64,000 nt of DNA from Bog-756 sp963718405 (GTDB taxonomy: Bacteria > Actinomycetota > Acidimicrobiia > Acidimicrobiales > RAAP-2), in contig CAVQYZ010000004.1 of NCBI GenBank assembly GCA_963718405.1, positions 62,001 to 126,000 on the forward strand. Reading direction: 5' to 3'. Below the pieces are notes generated by a model that saw nothing but the letters and a program-made list of their open reading frames with translations, had not been told where the DNA came from and did no database searches. This document shows, one piece after another, positions 1-9,100 of the stretch; the stretch's first letter is position 1, and each line of letters opens with the position of its first letter. Made by a program: the position numbers and the translations under genes.

Positions 1-1
1 C

Positions 2-349
2 GGCAGTTCCGACGCCGAGCACGAAGAGGATCTCCTGCGCGGACTGGCTGCCAGCCAGGGCGTGTACGAAGGTCCGGCGCGGTGTGTGTCCGGGCCTTCC
101 GAGTTCGGCCGGATCGTCCAGGGCGACGTGCTGGTGACCGAATCGACGTCGGAGAGCTTCAACATCCTCCTGCCGCTCTTGGGGGCCATCGTCACCGACA
201 ACGGCGGCCTGCTCTCCCACTCGGCCATCGTGGCCCGGGAGTACGGGATTCCCGGGGTGGTCGGGACCAGAGAAGCCACCGAGCGCATCCAGGACGGGAC
301 CCGGGTCCGGGTCGATGGCAATGCCGGCGAAGTGACCGTGCTGGCGTGA
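2..349 (+). CDS. PEP-utilising enzyme mobile (phosphohistidine) domain, 3' part of a gene cut by the window start
   Basis: The frame is open from the first bases, so the gene begins outside the window; 115 C-terminal residues are visible. They form the swivelling phosphohistidine domain of the PEP synthase / pyruvate phosphate dikinase / rifampicin phosphotransferase superfamily. The signature GGLLSHSAIVAREYGIPGVV carries the His that shuttles phosphate between ATP and substrate sites. The stop overlaps the GTG start of the next gene, which encodes the matching ATP-grasp half, so the two products probably work as one split enzyme. The substrate cannot be told from this part: any substrate-binding domain would lie upstream of the window. 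Confidence 0.85.
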   Translation, partial: GSSDAEHEEDLLRGLAASQGVYEGPARCVSGPSEFGRIVQGDVLVTESTSESFNILLPLLGAIVTDNGGLLSHSAIVAREYGIPGVVGTREATERIQDGTRVRVDGNAGEVTVLA

Positions 350-1596
350 AGGACGTCGTCCCCCTGTTCAAGGCCCGGGAGACCGCTCTCTTCGGGTCCA
401 AGGCCGTGGGGCTGGGGGATGCCGAGCGGGCCGGTCTCCGGGTGCCGCCCGGGATCGCCCTCTCGGGCTCGGTGGTGGAGGCGGTGGCCTCGGGGGACGA
501 ACGGGCCACGGCCAGGGTCATGAAGTTGGCCCGCACCCTGGCGGCGCCGTTGGCCGTCCGCTCGTCGGCCGCCGACGAGGACGGTGCCGAAGCCAGCTTC
601 GCCGGACAGCACCTGACCCTGCTCAATGTTCCGAGCGCGGAGGAGCTGCCCTCGGCCCTGCGGGAGATCTGGTGGTCGGCCAACTCGGACTCCGCCATCA
701 CCTATCGGCAACGGGTGGGCCTGTTCACCAGGCCCAGCGTCGGCGTGGTGGTGCAGACCCTGCTCGATCCCGAGGTGGCCGGGGTGTTGTTCACCGAGAA
801 TCCCGTGACCGGTGCTGATGAGCGGGTCATCGAAGCCAGCTGGGGGCTGGGTGAAGCGGTGGTGGCCGGCCTGGTCATCCCGGACAACTACCGGGTGGAA
901 CGGAGCGGCCGGGTGGTCGGGCGCCAGGCCGGTCGCAAGTCGATCGCCATCCGCACCGTGGCCACGGGGGGAACGGTGGAGGAGAAGATCGCACCGGACC
1001 GGGCCGAGCAGCTCTGTCTGGACGAGAAGCAGCTGAGCCAGCTCAACCTGCTGGCGGCCCAGTGCGAGGAGGCCTACGGTCCGGGCCGCGATATCGAATG
1101 GGCCATCGCCGACGGGAACCTCTACTTGTTGCAGTGCCGGGCGGTGACCACCGGGCACTCCTCCCAACCAGCCAAGGCCGAGACGGTGGCCGGTGACCCG
1201 GTCGAGACGTTGGGGCAGGTCCCCCTCTTCGCCGAGTTGGACAAGAAGGAGATGGCCGCGGTGGGCCGGTTGTTGAAGGAGCGCCGGTTCGCCCAGGGCG
1301 AGACGGTGGTCTTGGAGGGTTCAGGCGGCGCGGCCTTCTTCCTGATCGACTCGGGCCAGGCCACCGTGACCATACGCGGCGAGGAGCAGGGGACCCTCAA
1401 GCGGGGTGACTACTTCGGCGAGATCGCCCTCATCGATGAAGGTCCGCGGGCGGCCACCGTCACCGCCTTGAGCGAACTGGTCTGTTACGGGTTGACCTTC
1501 TGGGAGTTCCGGCCCCTGGTGCAGGAGAACGGCAGCATCGGCTGGAAGTTGCTGCAGTCCATGGCCAAAAAGTTGCGGGACGCCCAACAGGAGTAA
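346..1596 (+). CDS. PEP synthase/PPDK-type ATP-grasp protein with C-terminal cyclic-nucleotide-binding domain
   Basis: 416 aa. GTG at 346 overlaps the preceding TGA by the GTGA junction, implying translational coupling. Residues about 1-275 are the PPDK/PEP-synthase ATP-binding domain: VRSSAADEDGAEASFAGQ, GVLFTENPVTGADERVIEAS and the closing DIEWAIADGNLYLLQCRAVT are all in place. Residues about 295-416 form a cyclic-nucleotide-binding fold; the phosphate-binding cassette is recognisable as GEIALIDEGPRAATVTA, with the Glu and Arg used for cNMP binding. Family knowledge predicts ATP-dependent phosphorylation of the His in the neighbouring mobile domain. Fusion to a cNMP sensor suggests allosteric control by cAMP or a related nucleotide, which is inference. 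An upstream in-frame extension to 82 lies inside the previous gene and was not used. Confidence 0.85.
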   Translation: MKDVVPLFKARETALFGSKAVGLGDAERAGLRVPPGIALSGSVVEAVASGDERATARVMKLARTLAAPLAVRSSAADEDGAEASFAGQHLTLLNVPSAEELPSALREIWWSANSDSAITYRQRVGLFTRPSVGVVVQTLLDPEVAGVLFTENPVTGADERVIEASWGLGEAVVAGLVIPDNYRVERSGRVVGRQAGRKSIAIRTVATGGTVEEKIAPDRAEQLCLDEKQLSQLNLLAAQCEEAYGPGRDIEWAIADGNLYLLQCRAVTTGHSSQPAKAETVAGDPVETLGQVPLFAELDKKEMAAVGRLLKERRFAQGETVVLEGSGGAAFFLIDSGQATVTIRGEEQGTLKRGDYFGEIALIDEGPRAATVTALSELVCYGLTFWEFRPLVQENGSIGWKLLQSMAKKLRDAQQE

Positions 1597-1631
1597 CGGA
1601 GCGGGCGAGCGGGTTCGGGCCTCCGCGGCAC

Positions 1632-2553
1632 CTACCGGACCGGCGGCGGCTTCCCCTCGGCGCTGGCCGACAGGGCCGGATCCCAATTGCACACCGTGCA
1701 CGCATGGACGAAGGCCGAGTGGGCAAACTCGAGTGCCGTCCCCTGGGGGTCGGCACTCGAGCACACGTCGCTCCACCGCAGGATGTATTCGCCGAGGTCA
1801 GCTGTCCCAGTGGGCGGCGGCCGGAGCCAGCGTGGCGTCGGAGAACCCGTCCGGTGCCGGATGGGCGTAGGCGTAGAAGGATGCTTCGGGGGTCTTCGAA
1901 TCGCCCGGCCACCAGCCGATGGCCACCTCCTGGGAGTCCATGGCGTTGCGCATGATGAAATCGTTCGACGGGGGATCGGCCGGTCGACCGGAGAACAGGC
2001 TCACGGCCAGATCGAACGAGCCCCACCAGGCATTGACCGGCGTTGAGCGTCCCCGATAGGCCGCCCGGAATTTGGACAGGACCAGGGCGGCCTGGGTGGC
2101 GGCGACGAAGTAGGACGCCACGGCATCGGGGTCGTAGCGGGCGTGCCGGTCGTCGGCATCGAGGGGCTCGGTCCAGGGGACCTCCTGCGGTGTGACGTTG
2201 ATGGTCACCGGCCCCACCAGGCCGCTGACGGTGGCCAGAACCTCTCTGGTGACCTGGCCCACCGGACGGTCCGGGGTCAGGGGGACATGGGCGCTCCCGC
2301 CCTGGCTGGCCTCCACGACCACCTGGTGGGTCCGCAGGTCAAGAGTGACCCCGAACGTTCCGGAGCCGTCCGGAGCCGGCAGGGGGGCCGTCTCCCAGCC
2401 CCTCTCGGTCAGGCGAAGGGCGGCGTGCTGCAGTTGGGGCTCCGGTGGGGCCAGGGCCACGGCCAGCTTGCCCAGCACCTGGGTGTGGGCGTGCAAGGTG
2501 TCGCAGGTCTCACCCCACTCGCCGTAGGAGAGTGTGGGCCAGGCTGAGGGCAT
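1632..2553 (-). CDS. DUF5996 family protein, split by one frameshift
   Basis: Function of the family is unknown. The first frame (2553 to 1798) gives 251 residues with the family's typical opening (SWPTL-YGEWGETCDTLHAHTQ), a central KFRAAYRGRSTPVNAWWGSF block and the WPGDSKTPEASFYAYAHP block. It then hits a TGA. The expected C-terminus continues in the next frame from about 1797 to the TAG at 1632-1634, reading DLGEYILRWSDVCSSADPQG and then EFAHSAFVHACTVCNWDPAL, which is how the family normally ends. A single-base indel at about 1797-1800 explains both. Soluble, no signal peptide. It lies convergent to the ATP-grasp gene. Confidence 0.8.
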
Positions 2554-2679
2554 GACCGGACGTTACCAAGCCGGAGTCGACGCCGGTCCGGAGCCCACGT
2601 CTCCGGTGGTGCGGGCATTCAACGACGTGCCTGTGTAGCGTCGTCACGGCCAGCCGCTACCGACGAGAGGACCTTCTCC

Positions 2680-3057
2680 ATGAGTGCTGACCAGCCCGGG
2701 GTGGGTCCGGTGGGGAAGGTGCGGAGCCCGCTGGCGGTGATCGTGTTCTCCGTCATCACGTTGGGCATCTACCACCTCTACTGGGACTACTCGACGTTCA
2801 AGGAGCTGAAGGCGTACTCCGGAGAGGGCATCGGCGGTGGGCTCGGTCTCCTGTTCGGCATCTTGCTGGGCATCGTGAACGTCTTCATGCTGCCTTACGA
2901 GATCGGCCAGTTGTATGCCCGGGACGGGCAGCCGGAGCCGGTGAGCGCACTCACCGGGTTTTGGGTGTTCCTGCCGATCATCGGTGGGATCATCTGGGTG
3001 GTCAAGACCCAGGGCCGCCTCAACGACTTCTGGCTGGCCCATGGGGCCGTGGCGTAG
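2680..3057 (+). CDS. DUF4234-like small integral membrane protein
   Basis: 125 aa. ATG at 2680 follows a GAGAGG ribosome-binding site about 10 nt upstream. Three or four hydrophobic segments are visible: residues about 17-35 (VIVFSVITLGIYHLYW), 50-72 (GGLGLLFGILLGIVNVFML) and 88-110 (ALTGFWVFLPIIGGIIWVV). The first, with its 'TLGIYHLYWDYSTFKEL' pattern, resembles DUF4234 membrane proteins. The role of that family is not established. It stands alone between two minus-strand genes and its stop is 6 bp from the end of the convergent beta-helix gene. Confidence 0.6.
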   Translation: MSADQPGVGPVGKVRSPLAVIVFSVITLGIYHLYWDYSTFKELKAYSGEGIGGGLGLLFGILLGIVNVFMLPYEIGQLYARDGQPEPVSALTGFWVFLPIIGGIIWVVKTQGRLNDFWLAHGAVA

Positions 3058-3063
3058 CCGAAC

Positions 3064-4700
3064 TCACCACTTGCCGGAGAAGGTGGCCCCCAGCAGGTAC
3101 ATGACGTACTCGTTCTTCTTGCGGAATTTGGAGTAGGTGGAGAAGTTCGACCCGAAGCTGAAGACGACGGTGGTGTTGCTGTACGACGTGAGCACCAGTC
3201 CGACGTAGTCGCAGTTGGGTGAGGCGTCGTTGCCGGCGCTCCACTTCTCGGTTTCGTTGGTGAAGTAGAAGAGCCCGCCGTAGTCTTCGCCGGTCTTCGG
3301 TGAGCTGCACGGCGTGGTGGGCGGGCCGAGGTTGGCCCTGGTCCCGAATCCGGAGCCGGTCAGGGTGACCACCTGGGCGTCGGCCGGGCCCGAGAAGGTC
3401 ACGGAGTGGATGGCCGGATGGGGCTGGAGCGCTCCGGCATTGCAGGGAGCCCCCGGCGGGCTGGGCTGCCCGGTCTGGTCGGCAGCCACCGGGCAGAGCC
3501 CACTGCCGGTGGGGTTGACTAGGAGCCCGCTGGCCGGGTTGCCGGGGAGGAGGGTCATGGTCTGGGTCGCCCCGCCGTTGTCAGCCAGGGGGCCCAACTC
3601 GCTCCCCACGTTGGTGTCGGCCACGTCCTCCCGACCGCCCTTGAAGCAGGAATCGCTGAAGGCCACATTGTGGCCCAGGTCGGTCCAGGTGCCGCTCAAC
3701 TGGTTGCAGAAGCCGGCGATGATGTCGGCCCCGACCACCACCGTCGAGCCCTTGCCACCGGTATCCCCGTTGTCGATGGCCGTGCCGTCGTCGGAGGCGC
3801 TGTTGCCGGAGAAGGTCGAACCGGTGATGGTGGTGGTGCCGGTACCGCCGTCCCCGTTCTCGATGGCCCCACCGTCGGGGGCCCGGTTGCCGGAGAAAGT
3901 CGAACCGGTGACGGACAACCGGCCCGAGCCATGGTTGGCATTGGCGATGGCCCCGCCTTGGCAGATGGCTGAATTGTCCACGAAGGTGGAGCCTTTGACG
4001 GTGGCGGTGCCGGAACCGTCGTAGCCGTTGGCGATGGCCCCGCCCAGGCAGGCGCTGTTGGTGGAGAAGGTCGAGTGGGCCACGGTGAGGGTGCCGCCCG
4101 GGCCGTTCTCGATGGCTCCACCGTCCTGAGGCCCGGTGTTGTCGGTGAAGGTCGAGTCGTTGATGGTGAGGACGGCGCGGGAATTGTTGGAGATCCCACC
4201 GGCCGACGTGGTGACGCCCGAAAAGCCGTCCCGGAGGGTCAGGTCGTTGATCACCAGATGCATGCCGTCCCCGACCTTGAGGATCGGCCGGGTACCCCCT
4301 CCGTTGAGGATCGGGCCCTTCACCCCGGGAGCCGGCTCGATGGTGACCGGCGACGCCGCCGAGGTGCCGGAGGTGGCCACCGAGAACCCGGCCGGCCCGG
4401 GCGAATAGTACGAGGTGGTCGTGCCCACCTGCCCCGCCGTCACCAGCTCGACGGTGTCGCCGGCGGTGGCCTCACCGAGGGCTTTGGCCAACGTGCAGGC
4501 ATCAGTCGCCGATCGGCAGGTGGCCGTGCCGCGGTTAGTGGCCGCGGCGAACAATTTGGCCTGGTGGTGGTAGCGGCCCGGGCCGTTCCGGCGGTGGCGG
4601 CCAAGCCGCCCAGGGCTAAGCAGGCGCCGGCCAAGGCCATCAGTGACCTTGTTGGCTTGTGCCCTGCGTGCCTTCCCGGCTTCGTGATGTCTCGCCGCAT
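3064..4700 (-). CDS. secreted right-handed beta-helix (choice-of-anchor Q-like) protein, frameshifted near the signal peptide
   Basis: ATG at 4700 opens a classical Sec signal peptide (basic start, LMALAGACLALGGLAATAG, cleavage near ARA-A). The body is in another frame; the switch falls at about 4558-4572, before AKLFAAATNRGTATCRSATD. The mature part has at least six repeats of the type 'S-T-F-x-G/D-N-x-A-x-x-G-G-A-I-x-N-G', the polymorphic outer-membrane-repeat pattern of a parallel beta-helix. It then shows an LGPLADNGGATQTMTLLPGN segment typical of choice-of-anchor Q proteins. The last 110 residues look like a beta-sandwich adhesion domain (VTLTGSGFGTRANLG). Probably an extracellular adhesin or glycan-binding protein; the substrate is unknown. 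An apparent in-frame extension to 5241 lacks coding character. Confidence 0.75.
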
Positions 4701-4883
4701 CAGGTTGCCCCTCCCTCCCTGACAGCACTGACACGTTAGGCCAGCTGGAGGACGGGAGCCAACGGTCCGGGGTGGCGGGGCCCGACATGGGCCCAGGTCG
4801 GAGCCGGGTGTCGACGGTGGCCCGACGACGTTTTCCCAGCTCGGGGCCGATGATCAGCCGACTTCCGGCCCGCCGGCGGTGGA

Positions 4884-6562
4884 TCAGTGGCTCAGCCAGA
4901 TCTGGGTGGGCCAGATGGCCCCGGTGATCATCCCGAAGGCCGGCTGGTTCGCCGGGGTGGTCGGGTTGTTCCAGTTCTGCACCTGGGGCTGGGCGCCGAT
5001 CGACCACACCGAGCGGGCCGTCCACACATAGGGGATGTCCGAGCCCATGAGCCGGCCGACCTCCTGGTACGCCGCGGCCTGGTCCGAGGCCGAGGCCGAC
5101 TGGCGTCCCTTCAGCAGGGCCTCCTCCATCCGGGGATCGGTGTTGCGGGCCATGTTGGCGGCGAAGCCCGGTTGCGAAGCGTTGAGAGGGCTCCAGAAGA
5201 TGTAGTTGAGATCGGGGTGGACCGCCCCGAACTGCCGCCACACCTGCGCCTCGAAGGTGCCGAGCACGGCGATGCTGATGAGCTGGGCCTGCTGGATCGA
5301 CTGCAGGGTGACCTGCATCCCGGCGCTCTGCAGCTGCTGTTGGAAGTACTCGGCGTCGCGGGTGGCGCCGGGGTCGGGCGTGTGGTCGAGGGTGACCACC
5401 ACCGCCCGGCCGGTGTCGCGCCGCACTTCATCGATCAGCTGCTTGGCCCGGGCCAGGTCGGGTGAGGGGTACCCGGTCGGGGCGAAATAGGGCGAACCCT
5501 CTACGAAGGGGCCGCTGCTGGGCGGACAGATGCCGTCTTCGATGTCCTTCGAGTACTGGGCCGAACTGACCGCCAGGGCCGTGGCCTGGCGGACCTTGAG
5601 GTTGTCGAACGGGGGCTTGGACAGAATTGAGGAGGAGGCAGAGCATGTCCGGTTCGCCGGCCACGTGGACCGAGTCGTCGGTGTAGCCGAGCGAGGTGTC
5701 GGCCCGGAGACTCTTGGTCACCTGGGAGAAGGAGGTGTGGATCATGTCCACTCCACCCGATTCCAGGGTGTTCAGCAGCTGCTCGCTGTCCGGGATGGGC
5801 CGGAAGGTGATGCTGTCGAGGTAGGGGAGGTTGGGCCTCCAGTAGTGCGGGTTCCGGGTGGCGGTGAAGTGGTCGTTGGGATTCCACACCTCGAACACGA
5901 AGGGGCCGGTGCCGATGGGGTTGGTCTGGTTGCCCGACTTCAGCCAGGTGGGCTCGGCGATGAAGGCGATCTGGCCGCCGATGCCACCGGCCAGGTAGTA
6001 GTCGAAGGGGACCCACGGTGACTTCATGGTGACGGTGACCACCAACGGCGCGGGCACCGAGACATCGGTGATGGTGGTGAACGCCGTTCCGGTCAGGCCG
6101 GAGGACTGCTGGAGGGCGAAGTTCTCGGCCACCGCGGCGCCGTCGCACGGGGTGCCGTTGTGGAAGACCAGGTTGGGCCGCATGGTGATGGTCCACACGG
6201 TGTAGTCGGGGTTGGCGGTGATCGACTGGGCCAGATAGGGCTGGACCCGCCCGTCGGCGTCGATGATGGCCAGGGGGTCGAAGACCGTCCGGGCGTACAG
6301 GATCCCGGCGGTGTCGAAGGTTCCCTGGGTGGTGCTGAACCCCTTCTCCTCCGCCTCGGTGCCGAAGATGAGCTGTCCGCCCTCGGATGGGGGTGGCAGT
6401 GGTGATGCCGTTCGGATGGCCAGTGGTGCCGGCGGCCGATGTGGAGCCCGATCCCGAGCTGCACGCCTCCAGGGCGCCCCCGGACAGACCGACGGCGGCG
6501 ATCCCGACCCCACCGGCGACACCTCTGGCCAGGAAGGAGCGTCGGTCGATCCGGTCAGCCAT
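4884..6562 (-). CDS. family 5 ABC transporter solute-binding lipoprotein, split by two frameshifts
   Basis: Start at 6562 gives a Tat-type leader (RIDRRSFLARG) followed by a lipobox LEAC and a Ser/Gly linker, so this is a membrane-anchored lipoprotein. The body matches SBP_bac_5 proteins for peptides, nickel or similar ligands: GGQLIFGTEAEEKG, NPDYTVWTITMRPNLVFHNG, IGTGPFVFEVWNPNDHFTAT and the C-terminal IPYVWTARSVWSIG. Frame changes occur at about 6384-6393, at a run of five G on the plus strand, and at about 5622-5632. Together the three frames restore one protein of about 560 aa. No permease or ATPase genes lie nearby, so ligand and partner are unknown. A start at 6592 is also possible. 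Confidence 0.85.
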
Positions 6563-6694
6563 CTCGTAACCATTAGTAGTGGTCCGCACCACCTTTATGG
6601 CGGATCAGGGGTGCCACCGGGCCGGAGGTCGACCACCGCGGGCAGACTGTTCGGGCCGCCCACCGGCGCCACGGCGGAGAGTAGGAGACGTCCC

Positions 6695-7192
6695 ATGCCC
6701 AAGCGAAGTGCCGGACTTCTTCCCTTCCGCACCACGCCGGAGGGTGCGTTGGAGCTCTTCGTGGTCCACCCCGGGGGTCCTTTCTGGTCGAAGAGGGAAG
6801 AGGGCGCCTGGTCCGTGGCCAAGGGGGAGTACGGCGAAGGGGAGGGAGCGTCGGCGGCCGCCGAGCGGGAGTTCGCCGAGGAGGTCGGGGTGCCGGGCCC
6901 GCCCGGCCCCCGGATCGACCTGGGGGAGGTGGCTCAAGCCAACGGCAAGCTGGTCCGGGCCTGGGCGGTGGAAGCTCCGCACTTCCTCGTCGACCAGGTG
7001 GTCAGCAACCAGTTCGAGATGGAGTGGCCCCCGAAGTCCGGCCGGACCCAGCTCTTTCCGGAGGTGGACCGGGCGGAATGGATCCCGGTCGAGACGGCCC
7101 GGGTCAAGCTGATCAAGGCCCAGGTGGCCTTCGTCGACCGGCTGATCTCGTACCTCGGGGATCGGGCCGCGCCATCCGACCAGGGTCTCTGA
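6695..7192 (+). CDS. Nudix hydrolase
   Basis: 165 aa. ATG at 6695 has an AGGAG site seven bases upstream, which fixes the start; the frame is open further upstream to 6263 but that stretch overlaps the leader of the solute-binding gene. The Nudix box reads G-x5-E-x7-REFAEEVGV at residues about 48-70 and is complete, so a divalent-metal-dependent hydrolase of nucleoside-diphosphate-linked compounds is expected. The opening 'RSAGLLPFRTTPEGALELFVVHPGGPFW' resembles Nudix proteins often described as NTP pyrophosphohydrolase-like. Monocistronic; the exact substrate is unknown. Confidence 0.88.
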   Translation: MPKRSAGLLPFRTTPEGALELFVVHPGGPFWSKREEGAWSVAKGEYGEGEGASAAAEREFAEEVGVPGPPGPRIDLGEVAQANGKLVRAWAVEAPHFLVDQVVSNQFEMEWPPKSGRTQLFPEVDRAEWIPVETARVKLIKAQVAFVDRLISYLGDRAAPSDQGL

Positions 7193-7215
7193 TCGACCCC
7201 ACGAGGCCCAGGTTC

Positions 7216-7761
7216 CTATGCGTCCGAACCGAAGATGGGGAACGGCCCGAACTCGGTCTCTTCGGCCAGTCCGATCCGCATGCCCGTCATGTAGGCAAAG
7301 GTCTTGAGGTTCTTGGCCTTGTCGCCGAAGCCGCTCCATAGAGGGCCGCTCTGGTCATAGAGATGGCCGTGCTCTTTGGCGTGGGCGGCGACCCGGCGGC
7401 AGCGCAGCACTTGGGCCAGGTCCTCGTCGGAGTAGGCGTGCCCCTTGGTCATGATGCGCGACATGTTGGTCTGCGTCGGCTTCGGTATGGGGTTGCCGTC
7501 CAGGCGGGGATGGCCGGTCCAGAAGAGAAAGCGCACCACCTGGTAGCCGGCCACGGTGGTCTCGAGGATCTCTCGTTTGGCCCGGGCCCGCTCGGATCTC
7601 TGGACGGCCTTGATGCGCCGGTCCCCCTCCAGGATCTGCTTGGCGAGAACCTCGGCGGCATTGGCCGCGGCGCCGTCGATGGCCGGCGGCTCCTCGAAGG
7701 CCGGGGCCGGTCCGTCCCACTCGGTGGCCAGCTGCTTGAGCGCCTCAACATCGGGATTCAT
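7216..7761 (-). CDS. hypothetical protein, 181 aa
   Basis: I do not recognise this family. The protein is soluble, with no signal peptide or membrane segment. The N-terminal third is Ala/Glu-rich and probably helical (residues about 25-75, with a stretch of alternating Arg/Glu/Lys). A central TGHPRLDGNPIPKPTQTNMS segment and a C-terminal KAKNLKTFAYMTGMRIGLAEE segment look conserved-protein-like. Codon usage and third-position GC match the neighbours, so it is likely a real gene. It is convergent with the Nudix gene with a 23-bp gap. Confidence 0.6.
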   Translation of the reverse strand: MNPDVEALKQLATEWDGPAPAFEEPPAIDGAAANAAEVLAKQILEGDRRIKAVQRSERARAKREILETTVAGYQVVRFLFWTGHPRLDGNPIPKPTQTNMSRIMTKGHAYSDEDLAQVLRCRRVAAHAKEHGHLYDQSGPLWSGFGDKAKNLKTFAYMTGMRIGLAEETEFGPFPIFGSDA

Positions 7762-7914
7762 GGGGAGATTCTCCGCCGAGTGCGACCCAGCGGCAACCGG
7801 GCGGGCCGCGGCCCGCCGGCGGATGACTTTTCGACCGGCAAGGGATAGGGTCGGCGCGGGTGGGGCGGTGTCTGATGCTCGTTCAGATCCTTCGAGTGCG
7901 GGGACGGTGCGACG

Positions 7915-9093
7915 GTGTCCACAAAGCGTGCGGGAAGAGTTGTCTGGACGATCGCCGGCGTGGTCGCTGCGGCGGCGTTGATCGGGCTGAGCGTGGGTTC
8001 GGCACCGAGCGGAGCAACGAGTGGGACAACGTCACTCCCCACGGCGTATGTCACCAACGCCCAGCTGACCACGGTGTCGGTCTTCGCCGGTTCCGAGTTT
8101 TCCGGGACGGTGGCGAACGTGGGGTCGGGACCGACCGGGATCGCCATCGACTCCCAGGACAACACGGCCTACGTCGCCGACTACGGCTTTCTCAACCAAC
8201 CGGACACCACCGTCACGCCGATCGACCTGACCACCCAGACCGCGGGGAAGCCCATCACCGTCGGATCGGGCCCGCTGGCCATTGCCATCAGGCCCGGAGG
8301 CCACTTTGCCGTGGTGACCCTGCAGGGGTCGGCCCAACACCCCGGCCATCAGGTCCGCGAGATCAACCTGACGACGCGGGCCGTGTCGGCGCCGGTCGAC
8401 GTGGGAGTGAATCCTGAGTCCTTGGCCATCGCCCCCAATGGGCTGACGGCCTACGTCGCCGACTTCAGCTCCGCCGAGGTGACCCCGGTGAACCTCACTT
8501 CGTGGCCGCCCACGGCCGAGGCCCCCATCAAGCTGAAAGGAACGTCGCCGCGGGCCATCGCCATCACACCCCGCGGAGGACATGCCTACGTGCTCGACGC
8601 GGCACACGCCACCATCATTCCCATCATTCTCCCGAGTGGCAAGGTCGGCACCCCGGTCGATCTGGTCTGCCAAGCGGAAGGGGACCCGGGCTGCACACCC
8701 AGCGCTCTCACGATCTCACCCGATGGCCGCACGGCGTACATCGCCGCCGCCGGGTCCGGTGACGTCGTGATGCTCGGTCTTCCGTCACTGGCGGTGGTCG
8801 GTGTGGTGGAGACCGGCGCCTATCCGGACGCCTTGGGCCTGAGTGGCCAGTGGCTCTATGTGGCGAACGGGGAGTCCAACACCATCTCCGCCTTCTCGGG
8901 TCTGGGGTCACCCCGGACCATCGGTGACGTGACCTATCCCTTCGGGGTGGCGGTGGTGCCTGGGAGCGGAAGCTCGTCTCAGACAGCGGGGACCGCTCGA
9001 CCTTCCCCGGAGGAGTCGGTGCGGCCCCTTGGGGCCTCGGGGGCTGCGGCGGAGGCGCATGTGGCGCCCTTCTACGGCTTGCCTCGGGCCTGA
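7915..9093 (+). CDS. secreted YVTN-type beta-propeller protein
   Basis: 392 aa from GTG 7915. Residues 1-36 are a signal peptide or signal anchor (VVWTIAGVVAAAALIGLSVG). The rest is a seven-bladed-type propeller built from YVTN/lactonase repeats: TAYVTN, GPTGIAIDSQDNTAYVAD, NPESLAIAPNGLTAYVAD, PRAIAITPRGGHAYVLD, PSALTISPDGRTAYIAAAG and ALGLSGQWLYVANGESNT. Such proteins are extracellular or surface-bound, and no catalytic residues are evident. The tail after about residue 350 is Ser/Gly/Ala-rich and low complexity. The stop lies seven bases from the end of the convergent kinase gene. Confidence 0.85.
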   Translation: MSTKRAGRVVWTIAGVVAAAALIGLSVGSAPSGATSGTTSLPTAYVTNAQLTTVSVFAGSEFSGTVANVGSGPTGIAIDSQDNTAYVADYGFLNQPDTTVTPIDLTTQTAGKPITVGSGPLAIAIRPGGHFAVVTLQGSAQHPGHQVREINLTTRAVSAPVDVGVNPESLAIAPNGLTAYVADFSSAEVTPVNLTSWPPTAEAPIKLKGTSPRAIAITPRGGHAYVLDAAHATIIPIILPSGKVGTPVDLVCQAEGDPGCTPSALTISPDGRTAYIAAAGSGDVVMLGLPSLAVVGVVETGAYPDALGLSGQWLYVANGESNTISAFSGLGSPRTIGDVTYPFGVAVVPGSGSSSQTAGTARPSPEESVRPLGASGAAAEAHVAPFYGLPRA

Positions 9094-9100
9094 CCGACGA

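Noticed and set aside
3064..5241. 725-codon open frame extending the beta-helix gene upstream of 4570
   Set aside because: The upstream part is Pro/Arg/Gly shadow sequence opposite to and overlapping the solute-binding gene; the real signal peptide is in another frame at 4700.
6263..6694. Longer N-terminus for the Nudix hydrolase
   Set aside because: It would overlap the solute-binding lipoprotein leader; a strong ribosome-binding site supports ATG 6695.
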